Shown in pieces: positions 5,794-12,493 of a stretch of 15,475 nt of DNA. Origin of the DNA: JALYNX01 sp964608055 (lineage in GTDB: Bacteria > Actinomycetota > Acidimicrobiia > Spongiisociales > ZC4RG35); NCBI GenBank assembly GCA_964608055.1, contig CAZSMJ010000039.1, positions 1-15,475 on the forward strand. Direction: 5' to 3'. Position 1 is the stretch's first letter; every line of letters starts with the position of its first letter. The position numbers were made by a program, and so were the translations under genes. The notes beneath the pieces are model-generated. The model saw nothing but the letters and a program-made list of their open reading frames with translations, ran no database searches and had not been told where the DNA came from.

Positions 5794-7506
5794 CTATTCG
5801 ATCCAGACCGCCTTCCTCCAACCACGCACCGCGTTGGTCACTGCGATCTCGTCGGCCTGAGCCAGATCCTCCAGAGTGAGAACGGCCTCAGTCACCAGGC
5901 CCTCCGCCAGGGCAAGCTCCCGTTGCACACCAGGCAAGCATCCCGAAGACGCCGCGGGTGTGAGCCATTGCTGGTCGAAGCGCAACATGAGGTTGGAGAT
6001 GTTGGTTTCGGTCAGCTCCCCGTCGAGATTCAGCATCAGCACCTCGATCCCTTCCTCCGCGGTCGGATAACCACTGCGATCCGCCAGTTTGTGATACCAC
6101 CGCGGGTCGCTGTGGTCCACCCGTTCCTCCCAGATCTGGAGGCCCACCGGCTCCTCCCAAGAAGGCAGGGGCTCGGTGGCTACCTCGGTCCGCCCCGAAG
6201 CGCTGAGCACGAGCCTCACCTTGAGCGGCCTGACTCCCCCCACGGCCGAAAGCGCATCACCGATGGCGACTGGATCGAGAGGGATGCCCCAATAGGCGGC
6301 GGATGCAGTGAGGCGGGCAACGTGTCTCTCCAGCAAGGGGATTCCCTCACCGGGCGAGTAACGCATCGTCTCCAACAGATCAGGAGCATCGTGTTGCTCG
6401 GTGACCACCAGCGCCTTCCAGAGACATTCGTCGTACTCGGCCCCCGCCAGTGAGTCATAGGTGATCCCACCGCCAACGTGATAGGTGAACCTCCCCCCTT
6501 CGACCACCCCGGTTCGAATCGCGACCGAGAATTCCGTTCGCCGGCCTCCTGGCTCGAGGTACCCGATCGCACCGCAATAGACACCTCGGGCGTCTGGCTC
6601 GAGATCGGCGATGATCCCCATCGTCGAGACCTTGGGGGCGCCGGTGACCGACGCCGACGGGAAGACACCGCTGAACAACTCGGCCAAGCCGATGCCCTCA
6701 GGCAGACGGGCCGTGATCGTCGACGTCATTTGCCACACGGTGGGGTGCCTTTCGACGTCGAACAGCGAGGGCACATCGACCGAGCCAACCTCGGCGACAC
6801 GGCCCAGATCGTTGCGCAACATGTCGACGATCATCAAGTTGCCGGCCCGCTCCTTCTCGGAGTTGAAGAGCCGGTCGCGTTGTTCGAGGTCCTCGATCGT
6901 GGACCGGCCCCGAGCGAGGGTGCCCTTCATCGGTTTGGCGATCACCACATCGGCATCGCGGGCGAAGAACAACTCGGGTGACACCGACAACACCTGGCGG
7001 TCCCCGAGATCGATCAACGCGCCATAGCTCTGCGGCTGGCCGCGCAGCATCGCCATGAAAAGGGCGCCGGGATCACCGTCGAAGTCGGTCCACATCGGGA
7101 AAGTGAGATTCACCTGATAGGTGTCACCAGTGGCGATCGCCTCCCGGATCGCGCTCACCCGGGCCGCATGCTCCGGCTCGTTCAATCCTGAAGTCCAAGG
7201 GCCAAGTCGGAAATGGCCGGGTGGTGGCGATGGGGGGCCCGACTCCTGATAGACGCCGAACCAAGCAAGCGGCAGCTCCGGCACCTGGCGTCTGAGGGCA
7301 ACTCTCAATGGGCGGCTGAAAGCCGGCGCCGCCTGATATGAGACGAACCCGGCCACCCAGGAGCCGGCCTCTGCCTCCCGCTCGGCCTGACGCATCACTG
7401 GAAGCACCTCAGTGAGCTGCTCGGCGGCAAGAACACGCACCGGATCGGCGAAACCGCGCGGCCCCGCCCTCCACCGATCACCAACCAGGGTCACCGCACC
7501 GCTCAC
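5794..7506 (-). CDS. pabB: Fused aminodeoxychorismate synthase component I / aminodeoxychorismate lyase (PabB-PabC)
   Basis: This 570-residue bifunctional enzyme would convert chorismate to 4-amino-4-deoxychorismate (with ammonia from a separate PabA) and then release pyruvate to give p-aminobenzoate for folate. Residues 1 to about 370 form the chorismate-binding domain: GDTYQVNL (127-134), KPMKGT (191-196, with the Lys that distinguishes PabB from TrpE), EKERAGNLMIVDMLRNDLGRV (217-237), SVTGAPK (286-292) and GVYCGAIGY (308-316). Residues about 375-570 form a fold-type IV PLP lyase: ETMRY, HKLADR with the likely PLP lysine K473, GELTETNISNL (496-506), SGCLPGVQR (521-529) and ADEIAVTNAVRG (551-562). 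The start is GTG 7506, with a TAACGT box 7 nt upstream, so it is probably leaderless. No PabA gene is in view. A separate symbol such as pabBC would be equally apt. Confidence 0.94.
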   Translation of the reverse strand: MSGAVTLVGDRWRAGPRGFADPVRVLAAEQLTEVLPVMRQAEREAEAGSWVAGFVSYQAAPAFSRPLRVALRRQVPELPLAWFGVYQESGPPSPPPGHFRLGPWTSGLNEPEHAARVSAIREAIATGDTYQVNLTFPMWTDFDGDPGALFMAMLRGQPQSYGALIDLGDRQVLSVSPELFFARDADVVIAKPMKGTLARGRSTIEDLEQRDRLFNSEKERAGNLMIVDMLRNDLGRVAEVGSVDVPSLFDVERHPTVWQMTSTITARLPEGIGLAELFSGVFPSASVTGAPKVSTMGIIADLEPDARGVYCGAIGYLEPGGRRTEFSVAIRTGVVEGGRFTYHVGGGITYDSLAGAEYDECLWKALVVTEQHDAPDLLETMRYSPGEGIPLLERHVARLTASAAYWGIPLDPVAIGDALSAVGGVRPLKVRLVLSASGRTEVATEPLPSWEEPVGLQIWEERVDHSDPRWYHKLADRSGYPTAEEGIEVLMLNLDGELTETNISNLMLRFDQQWLTPAASSGCLPGVQRELALAEGLVTEAVLTLEDLAQADEIAVTNAVRGWRKAVWIE

Positions 7507-7513
7507 CGCCCCG

Positions 7514-7519
7514 ACGTTA
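7514..7519 (-). promoter_or_regulatory. Candidate -10 box for the pabB-pabC gene
   Basis: The minus strand reads TAACGT, 7 nt before GTG 7506, consistent with a leaderless transcript. It lies 4 bp from the oppositely oriented TAGGGT box, with the palindrome TACCGGTA (7518-7525) bridging the two. Confidence 0.45.
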
Positions 7520-7523
7520 CCGG

Positions 7524-7529
7524 TAGGGT
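7524..7529 (+). promoter_or_regulatory. Candidate -10 box for the hotdog thioesterase gene
   Basis: TAGGGT lies 9 nt before ATG 7539 with no Shine-Dalgarno sequence between, suggesting a leaderless mRNA. It is back to back with the pabB-pabC box. Confidence 0.45.
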
Positions 7530-7538
7530 CGCCCGCCC

Positions 7539-7985
7539 ATGCCAGACATGCCCGACTTCCCCAGCGACCGAGGCGAGCTGGGGCGAATGCTCGAGGCCCT
7601 AGGCGCCGAGCGGTTGCCCGGCATCCTCGGTATCGAGCTCCTCGAGCTTGGTGACGGCACCTCGGCGATGCGTTGTGTGATCGAGGAGAGGCACCTCGCT
7701 TCCAACGGGTATTTGCACGCCGCGTCGGTGGTGGCGCTTGCCGACACCACCGCCGGGTATGGATGCATCGCCAATCTCCCCGACGGCGCCCTGGGGTTCA
7801 CCACTCTCGAACTGAAGACGAATCATCTGGCAACTCTCTTGACCGGGGCAATGGTCTCGAAGGGCCGAATGTCGCACAGCGGGCGAGCCACACAGGTCTG
7901 GGATGTGACCGTGACTGCCGAGGACACCGGTAAGACCCTGGCCCTGTTTCGCTGCACCCAATTCATCCTCTATCCACAGGAATAG
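7539..7985 (+). CDS. PaaI-like hotdog-fold thioesterase
   Basis: This is a 148-residue single hotdog-domain protein of the PaaI / DUF4442-like group of acyl-CoA thioesterases. The main evidence is the segment RHLASNGYLHAASVVALADT (51-70), matching the family pattern N..G.lHGG....laD, with N56, H60 and D69 in the positions of the conserved catalytic or CoA-pocket residues. FTTLELKTNHLAT and a C-terminal VWDVTVTAEDTGKTLALFRCTQFIL supply the expected following strands. The acyl substrate is unknown. ATG 7539 is chosen because of the TAGGGT box 9 nt upstream; ATG 7548 is the alternative. It diverges from the pabB-pabC fusion across 32 nt and is followed 23 nt later by a nitroreductase with its own probable promoter. 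Confidence 0.87.
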   Translation: MPDMPDFPSDRGELGRMLEALGAERLPGILGIELLELGDGTSAMRCVIEERHLASNGYLHAASVVALADTTAGYGCIANLPDGALGFTTLELKTNHLATLLTGAMVSKGRMSHSGRATQVWDVTVTAEDTGKTLALFRCTQFILYPQE

Positions 7986-7994
7986 CCGCGGCTC

Positions 7995-8000
7995 TAGGCT
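7995..8000 (+). promoter_or_regulatory. Candidate -10 box for the nitroreductase gene
   Basis: TAGGCT lies 8 nt before ATG 8009, inside GCTCTAGGCTC (7991-8001), an 11-mer repeated exactly before hutU (12473-12483). No Shine-Dalgarno sequence intervenes. Confidence 0.5.
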
Positions 8001-8008
8001 CGATTCCC

Positions 8009-8503
8009 ATGCCCGACATCTACCACTTCATACTCGGCTTGCGTGCGATACGTGACTTCAAGCCGGATCCATTGGCCGAAGAGGATCTCGCAGCCATCCT
8101 CGAGGCCGGTCGATGGACCGGCAGCTCCAAGAACCGCCAGGATTGGTCCTTTGTGGTGATCACCGATCGGGAACGTCTCCAGGAACTCGCCGAGCACGGT
8201 GACTTCACCCAACCAGTGCGGGACTCGGCGGCGACGATCGTGCTCGTTCAGGAGGCGGGGGGGAACATGTTCGATATCGGAAGGGCCGCCCAGAACATCA
8301 TGCTGGCCGCCAAGGCAAAAGGAGTGGCCTCCTGCCCGATCACCCTCCATCGCGATGCCCAGGCTCGGCGCTTCCTTGGCGCCCCAGAGGATCGGGTCAC
8401 CCGTTACGCGGTGGCGCTCGGTTACCCGGCGGAGGGCGCCGAGCCGAGGCAATACGGTGGGAGAAAGCCCGCCGACGCCGTCGTCCATCGCGAGCGTTAC
8501 TGA
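8009..8503 (+). CDS. Short nitroreductase-family FMN oxidoreductase
   Basis: This 164-residue protein is a compact nitroreductase-fold flavoprotein. The N-terminal RAIRDF (12-17) is the usual R..R.F FMN phosphate contact, SSKNRQDWSFVVI (39-51) matches the S..N.QpW.f.vv motif, and GRAAQNIMLAAKAKGVASC (91-109) matches the helix G.a.qNm.LaA...Glgs. GRKPADAVVHRERY at the end matches the usual gRkpl.e.v. Members reduce nitroaromatics, quinones or other substrates using NAD(P)H, and the natural substrate cannot be inferred. It is shorter than typical NfsA/NfsB enzymes (about 217-240) but within the range of the small subfamily. It follows the hotdog gene by 23 nt and probably has its own leaderless promoter. 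Confidence 0.9.
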   Translation: MPDIYHFILGLRAIRDFKPDPLAEEDLAAILEAGRWTGSSKNRQDWSFVVITDRERLQELAEHGDFTQPVRDSAATIVLVQEAGGNMFDIGRAAQNIMLAAKAKGVASCPITLHRDAQARRFLGAPEDRVTRYAVALGYPAEGAEPRQYGGRKPADAVVHRERY

Positions 8504-8550
8504 CCTGCCCCGACTCGAGAAATCCCTGAAGATCTGTCATCAGATGCCAC

Positions 8551-8556
8551 TACCGT
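8551..8556 (+). promoter_or_regulatory. Candidate -10 box for the ABC exporter operon
   Basis: TACCGT lies 10 nt before ATG 8567 in the 63-nt gap after the nitroreductase. No Shine-Dalgarno sequence is visible, so the first gene of the operon may be leaderless or nearly so. Confidence 0.4.
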
Positions 8557-8566
8557 CGGGACGCGT

Positions 8567-9493
8567 ATGCGCGAATCGATAGTCCAGGCGCGCGGTCTCA
8601 CCAAGAAATTCGGTGACTTCGTCGCGGTCGACGCCATCGACTTCGACATCGCCAAGGGTGAGGCCTTCGGCTTCCTCGGCCCCAACGGAGCCGGGAAGAC
8701 CTCGACGATGAAAATGATCACCACGGTGAGCCCGATCACCGAGGGCAGCCTGACTGTGCTCGGCTTCGATCCAACCACCCAGGGGCGGTCGATCCGCCAG
8801 CGAATCGGTGTCGTGCCCCAGGAGGACAATCTCGACCTGGAGCTGACCGTGTCGGAGAACCTCTACGTATACGGCCGGTACCACGACATGAGCCGGGCGG
8901 ATATCCGGCGGCGGACCACAGAATTGCTGGAGTTCGCCCAACTCACCGACCGGGCCAAGTCACCCGTGGAGCCGCTCTCCGGAGGGATGAAACGCCGCCT
9001 CACCATCGCCCGCGCCCTGATCAACGACCCCGAGCTGGTGATCCTCGACGAGCCGACCACTGGTCTCGACCCCCAGGCCCGTCATGCGCTCTGGGACCGG
9101 CTCTACCGGCTCAAACAACAGGGCGCCACCCTGATCATCACCACCCACTACATGGACGAGGCCGAGCAACTCTGCGACCGGCTCGTTGTCATGGACAAAG
9201 GTGTCATCGCAGCCGAGGGGTCGCCACGGGAACTGATCAAGGAATACGCCCCGCGTGAGGTCGTCGAGCTGCGCTTTGGGGACGGACAGCAGGATCAGGC
9301 GGTGCTGAAGCTCGACGGCCTGGCTCACCGTTCCGAAATCCTCGCCGACCGCGTCCTCCTCTACACCGACGACGCCGAGGCCACCCAACATGAGATGAGC
9401 GAACGCGGTGTCCATCCCGAACAGGTCCTGGTTCGACGTTCGACACTCGAGGACGTGTTCCTCCGGCTCACCGGTCGCAGGCTGATCGACTGA
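8567..9493 (+). CDS. DrrA/NodI-like ABC transporter ATP-binding protein
   Basis: This 308-residue ATPase is the first gene of a four-gene cluster. Motifs are canonical: Walker A GPNGAGKTST (38-47), Q-loop VVPQED (82-87), signature LSGGMKRRL (137-145), Walker B LVILDEPTTGLDP (157-169) and the switch His in TTHYMDEAEQL (192-202). The C-terminal region, including the VLVRRSTLEDVFLRLTGRRL segment near 287-306, is characteristic of the DrrA/NodI/CcmA-type subgroup that pairs with ABC-2 permeases in drug, polyketide or polysaccharide export. Two ABC-2 permeases follow, the first starting on the last base of this stop (TGATG). The exported compound is unknown. Confidence 0.95.
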   Translation: MRESIVQARGLTKKFGDFVAVDAIDFDIAKGEAFGFLGPNGAGKTSTMKMITTVSPITEGSLTVLGFDPTTQGRSIRQRIGVVPQEDNLDLELTVSENLYVYGRYHDMSRADIRRRTTELLEFAQLTDRAKSPVEPLSGGMKRRLTIARALINDPELVILDEPTTGLDPQARHALWDRLYRLKQQGATLIITTHYMDEAEQLCDRLVVMDKGVIAAEGSPRELIKEYAPREVVELRFGDGQQDQAVLKLDGLAHRSEILADRVLLYTDDAEATQHEMSERGVHPEQVLVRRSTLEDVFLRLTGRRLID

Positions 9494-10281
9494 TGACCGT
9501 CCTCAGCCGCTCGATGCGTGTGGTCGAGGCAGAGTTGGTGGTGTATCGGCGCACGTGGCGGGGCACCGTGATCTCGAGCTTTGTGAACCCGGTGCTGTTC
9601 CTTTCGGCGATGGGCCTGAGCCTCGGCTCATTGGTGGATACCGGTGGCGCCGATCTGGGTGTTTCCTACCTGACCTTTGTGGCGAGCGGTCTCTTGGCGG
9701 CCACCGCGATGCAGGCCGGGGCCAGCGAGGGAGCCTTCCCGGTCATGGCGGGAATCAAATGGCGCAAGGAGTTCCACGCCACAATCACCACCCCGCTCGA
9801 CCCGGCCGACATCGTGTACGGGCGATTCCTTTGGTCGATCATCCGGCTCGGGTTCATCCTGGTCGTGTTCGCCGTGATCTCAGTCCTGTTCGGTGCCCTC
9901 GAGATCGGACCGGCCCTCCTGGCCGTGCCTCCCGGGGTCCTCACCGGAGTTGCCTTCACTACAGCGGTGACGGCCTTCACGGTGACCCGGGAGGACGAGC
10001 AGAGTCTTTCGACGTTGTTCCGTTTCGCGATCACCCCACTTTTCCTCTTCTCGGGCACCTTCTTTCCCATCAGCCAATTGCCTGATTACCTCCAGAAAGT
10101 CGCCTACGCCACGCCGTTGTTCCACGGGGTGGAGTTGGTCCGCAAGGTCGCCCTCCCCGGAGTTGACCGGTCGGTGGTGACCTCGATCCCGATCTGGGTC
10201 CACGTCTCCTATCTGACCCTGATGACGGTCATAGGACTGGTGTTGGCATCGAGATGGCTCGATAGGAGGCTCCGGCCGTGA
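9493..10281 (+). CDS. NodJ-like ABC-2 permease, first of tandem pair
   Basis: This 262-residue integral membrane protein has about six hydrophobic segments. The ABC-2/NodJ signature is clear: KWRKEFHATITTPLDPADI (89-107) in the cytoplasmic coupling region, and LFLFSGTFFPISQLPDYLQ (183-201) followed by TPLFHGVELVR (207-217), the NodJ-type P..hg.el.R motif. The length matches NodJ (about 262). The ATG overlaps the ATPase stop by one base (TGATG), so it is translationally coupled. Its 3' end overlaps the second permease by 4 nt (GTGA). The two probably form a heterodimeric channel with two copies of the ATPase (inference). Confidence 0.93.
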   Translation: MTVLSRSMRVVEAELVVYRRTWRGTVISSFVNPVLFLSAMGLSLGSLVDTGGADLGVSYLTFVASGLLAATAMQAGASEGAFPVMAGIKWRKEFHATITTPLDPADIVYGRFLWSIIRLGFILVVFAVISVLFGALEIGPALLAVPPGVLTGVAFTTAVTAFTVTREDEQSLSTLFRFAITPLFLFSGTFFPISQLPDYLQKVAYATPLFHGVELVRKVALPGVDRSVVTSIPIWVHVSYLTLMTVIGLVLASRWLDRRLRP

Positions 10282-11087
10282 GTATCTCCGCACCGTCCCG
10301 GCTCACCCCACCACGTCGGATGACGCCGTTCAGGGCACAGCGGATCTGGGAGCGAAACACCCTCGTCTACCGGAGACTGTGGAAGATCATCTTCACCGGT
10401 TTCTTCGAGCCGGTGTTCTATCTGTTCTCAATCGGAATCGGGATCGAAGCCCTGGTTGGCGATGTCCCCGGCCCCAATGGGATCCCAATCGACTACTCGG
10501 CATTTGTCGCACCTGCACTGATGGCCGCCTCGGCGATGAACGGGGCGGTGCTGGAGACGACCTTCAACATCTTCTTCCGATTGAAATTCGGCAATGTCTA
10601 CGAGGGGATCCTCACTACGCCTCTCGTCCCCCGTGACATCGCAGTGGGCGAGATCGGCTGGGCATTGCTCCGGGGAGCGATTTACTCGACGGTGTTTCTG
10701 GTAGTGATGGCACTGATGGGCCTGACCGAGTCTTGGTGGGCACTGATGACAGTGCCCGGGGCAGTTCTGATCGGATTCTGCTTCGGGTCGCTGGGCATGG
10801 CCGCCACCACCTACATGCGGTCCTGGCAGGACCTCGACCTGATCGCCCTGGTCACCATGCCCCTGTTCCTGTTCTCGGCGACGTTCTACCCGCTCGATGT
10901 CTACCCGCCGGCCATCCAACAGGTCGCCCGGATCTCACCGCTCTATCACGGCACGGAGATGCTGCGCGCCTTCTCGTTGGGGATCTTCGACTGGACCCTG
11001 GCCGGCCACATCGCGTTCCTGATCGTCCTCGGGCTGATCGGAGCGAGGATCGCCTCCCGCCGTCTCGACGGGTTATTGCGCAAGTAG
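10278..11087 (+). CDS. NodJ-like ABC-2 permease, second of tandem pair
   Basis: This 269-residue membrane protein is homologous to the permease before it. Matching signatures are EGILTTPLVPRDI (109-121), MPLFLFSATFYPLDVYPP (194-211) and SPLYHGTEMLRAF (220-232). An N-terminal cytoplasmic tail of about 35 residues is longer than in the first permease. It starts at GTG 10278, overlapping the previous stop as GTGA, with a strong AGGAGG at 10264-10269, 8 nt upstream. Conserved but diverged sequence suggests an old duplication and a heterodimeric exporter. A lipoprotein gene starts 54 nt downstream on the same strand. Confidence 0.93.
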   Translation: MSISAPSRLTPPRRMTPFRAQRIWERNTLVYRRLWKIIFTGFFEPVFYLFSIGIGIEALVGDVPGPNGIPIDYSAFVAPALMAASAMNGAVLETTFNIFFRLKFGNVYEGILTTPLVPRDIAVGEIGWALLRGAIYSTVFLVVMALMGLTESWWALMTVPGAVLIGFCFGSLGMAATTYMRSWQDLDLIALVTMPLFLFSATFYPLDVYPPAIQQVARISPLYHGTEMLRAFSLGIFDWTLAGHIAFLIVLGLIGARIASRRLDGLLRK

Positions 11088-11107
11088 GGAAGGCATCGGG
11101 ATTCCCC

Positions 11108-11120
11108 GGAACCAGGTTCC
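11108..11120 (+). repeat. Short inverted repeat before the lipoprotein gene
   Basis: GGAACC and GGTTCC flank a single A in the 54-nt gap between the second permease and the lipoprotein. It could be a small operator or chance; a one-base loop rules out a simple hairpin of full length. Confidence 0.25.
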
Positions 11121-11141
11121 ATTCTGAGACGTCCAATCCAC

Positions 11142-12437
11142 ATGAAGGCCGGCGCCCATCTGTCGCTGTCCCTGACGATCCTCGTGATCCTCAGCGCCTG
11201 CGGCGTGCCGGCACCAACTGGCGACTCGCCGACAACCTCGACGACCACACCGCTGGCCGAGCCCGAGGAACCGGCAATGGAGATCGTCTCGGTCACCGCC
11301 TGCAAGCAGGCCGACCCGTGGACGATGGTCGAAACCGCATTCCAGGGAACAGTCACCGCGATCGAGCCGGCGGCAACCGGCGCCGAAGGGGACACCATGC
11401 AGGTGGTCAGCTTCGAAGTCGCCGCGTGGTACACGGCGGACTACGGGACCACCTTCTCGATGTGGGCCCCGAACTTCGAGGGGGCGGTTGGCGAGGAGTG
11501 GCTGATTGGCGGCGCTCTCTACTACAGCCTCGGCCAGCAATCAGGTGAGGTCTTTCCCTGTGTTTCCACACCCACCACCGATCTCCTCCGACAGGAATGG
11601 GATGAGCGTTACGGGCCACCGGTTCCGGCCGGATCCGGGGTCCCCGAAGCCGAGCCTGACCCGGCGCTGGTAGCTCAGATCGAGGAGCAACGAGCCAAAT
11701 GGATCGCGGCGGGGATCGACGACTACACCGCAGTGATCAGTGTCTACAGCCGCGACTCGGAAACCGGGCCATGTGGCGGCAACTCCTCGATCCGGGTGAC
11801 CGTCGAGGACGGGATCCCAACCGCGGCCATCGACGTGATGCACTTTTGCAAGCTCGATGACCCCACGACGATGCTCCTGATCGATGACTTGTTCGATCTC
11901 GCCCTGGCCAATGCCGGAGCGATCACGGATCCGATCGACTTCGACCCCGAACTGGGCTACATCCGGTCCTTCTACGCGAGCGATCGCAGTGTCGAGACCG
12001 GTGCCTACGTCGAAATGCTTCAGCCTCGTGTCGTGGATGCGGTGGTGGGCACCCAGCAGGCGATGGACGCGGCTACGGCCGGGATCGCCACCTGGCAGGC
12101 GGCCGGGATCGACGACTACACGTTCCAACTCGACGTGATCTGCTTCTGCACCATCTCGGGACGATTCCAGGTGACGGTGGAAGACGGAGTGGCAACCGAG
12201 GCGACGTCGGAATCAGGCCCGGTAGACCTCACATCGCCCGATCGATTCATGGAGTACAACGTCGAAGGGCTGTTCGCCCTTCTCTCCGATTGGGGAGGCG
12301 GCCAATCCCCTGATGACATGCTCGCCTCGTTCGACCCCGAGCTCGGCTACCCGGTCGAGGTGCGGATCGACAGCATTCGCCAAGCGGTCGACGACGAGTT
12401 GAGCTTCTTCGTCAGCGATTTCCAGCCTTCCGACTGA
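11142..12437 (+). CDS. Lipoprotein with duplicated DUF6174-like domain
   Basis: The product has 431 residues. The signal sequence ends in a lipobox LSAC with the lipidated Cys at 20, followed by a Pro/Thr-rich linker (22-45), so it is a surface-anchored lipoprotein. A region at 46-150 with two Cys (54, 140) has no recognised family. Then come two related units: 187-289 and 318-422. Both open with W-(I)AAGIDDYT, continue with a strand ending VTVEDG (219-224, 344-349), and later have FDPELGY (267-273, 397-403). CFC at 334-336 fits the DUF6174 pattern; the first unit has CGG (211-213) instead. It follows the ABC exporter by 54 nt on the same strand, so an accessory envelope role is possible. No enzymatic motif is visible. 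Confidence 0.82.
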   Translation: MKAGAHLSLSLTILVILSACGVPAPTGDSPTTSTTTPLAEPEEPAMEIVSVTACKQADPWTMVETAFQGTVTAIEPAATGAEGDTMQVVSFEVAAWYTADYGTTFSMWAPNFEGAVGEEWLIGGALYYSLGQQSGEVFPCVSTPTTDLLRQEWDERYGPPVPAGSGVPEAEPDPALVAQIEEQRAKWIAAGIDDYTAVISVYSRDSETGPCGGNSSIRVTVEDGIPTAAIDVMHFCKLDDPTTMLLIDDLFDLALANAGAITDPIDFDPELGYIRSFYASDRSVETGAYVEMLQPRVVDAVVGTQQAMDAATAGIATWQAAGIDDYTFQLDVICFCTISGRFQVTVEDGVATEATSESGPVDLTSPDRFMEYNVEGLFALLSDWGGGQSPDDMLASFDPELGYPVEVRIDSIRQAVDDELSFFVSDFQPSD

Positions 12438-12476
12438 CCGCCAGCCTGGTCTGATCCCTCCTCCAACCGGCCGCTC

Positions 12477-12482
12477 TAGGCT
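12477..12482 (+). promoter_or_regulatory. Candidate -10 box for hutU
   Basis: TAGGCT lies 11 nt before ATG 12494, within GCTCTAGGCTC (12473-12483), the same 11-mer found before the nitroreductase. The spacing suggests a leader of only a few bases. Confidence 0.45.
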
Positions 12483-12493
12483 CCATTGGGCTG

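Noticed and set aside
5157..5825. deoD frame extended through the N block to a start at 5825
   Set aside because: The extension reads through N and into the 3' end of the pabB-pabC gene; the residues before the gap do not match the DeoD N-terminus.
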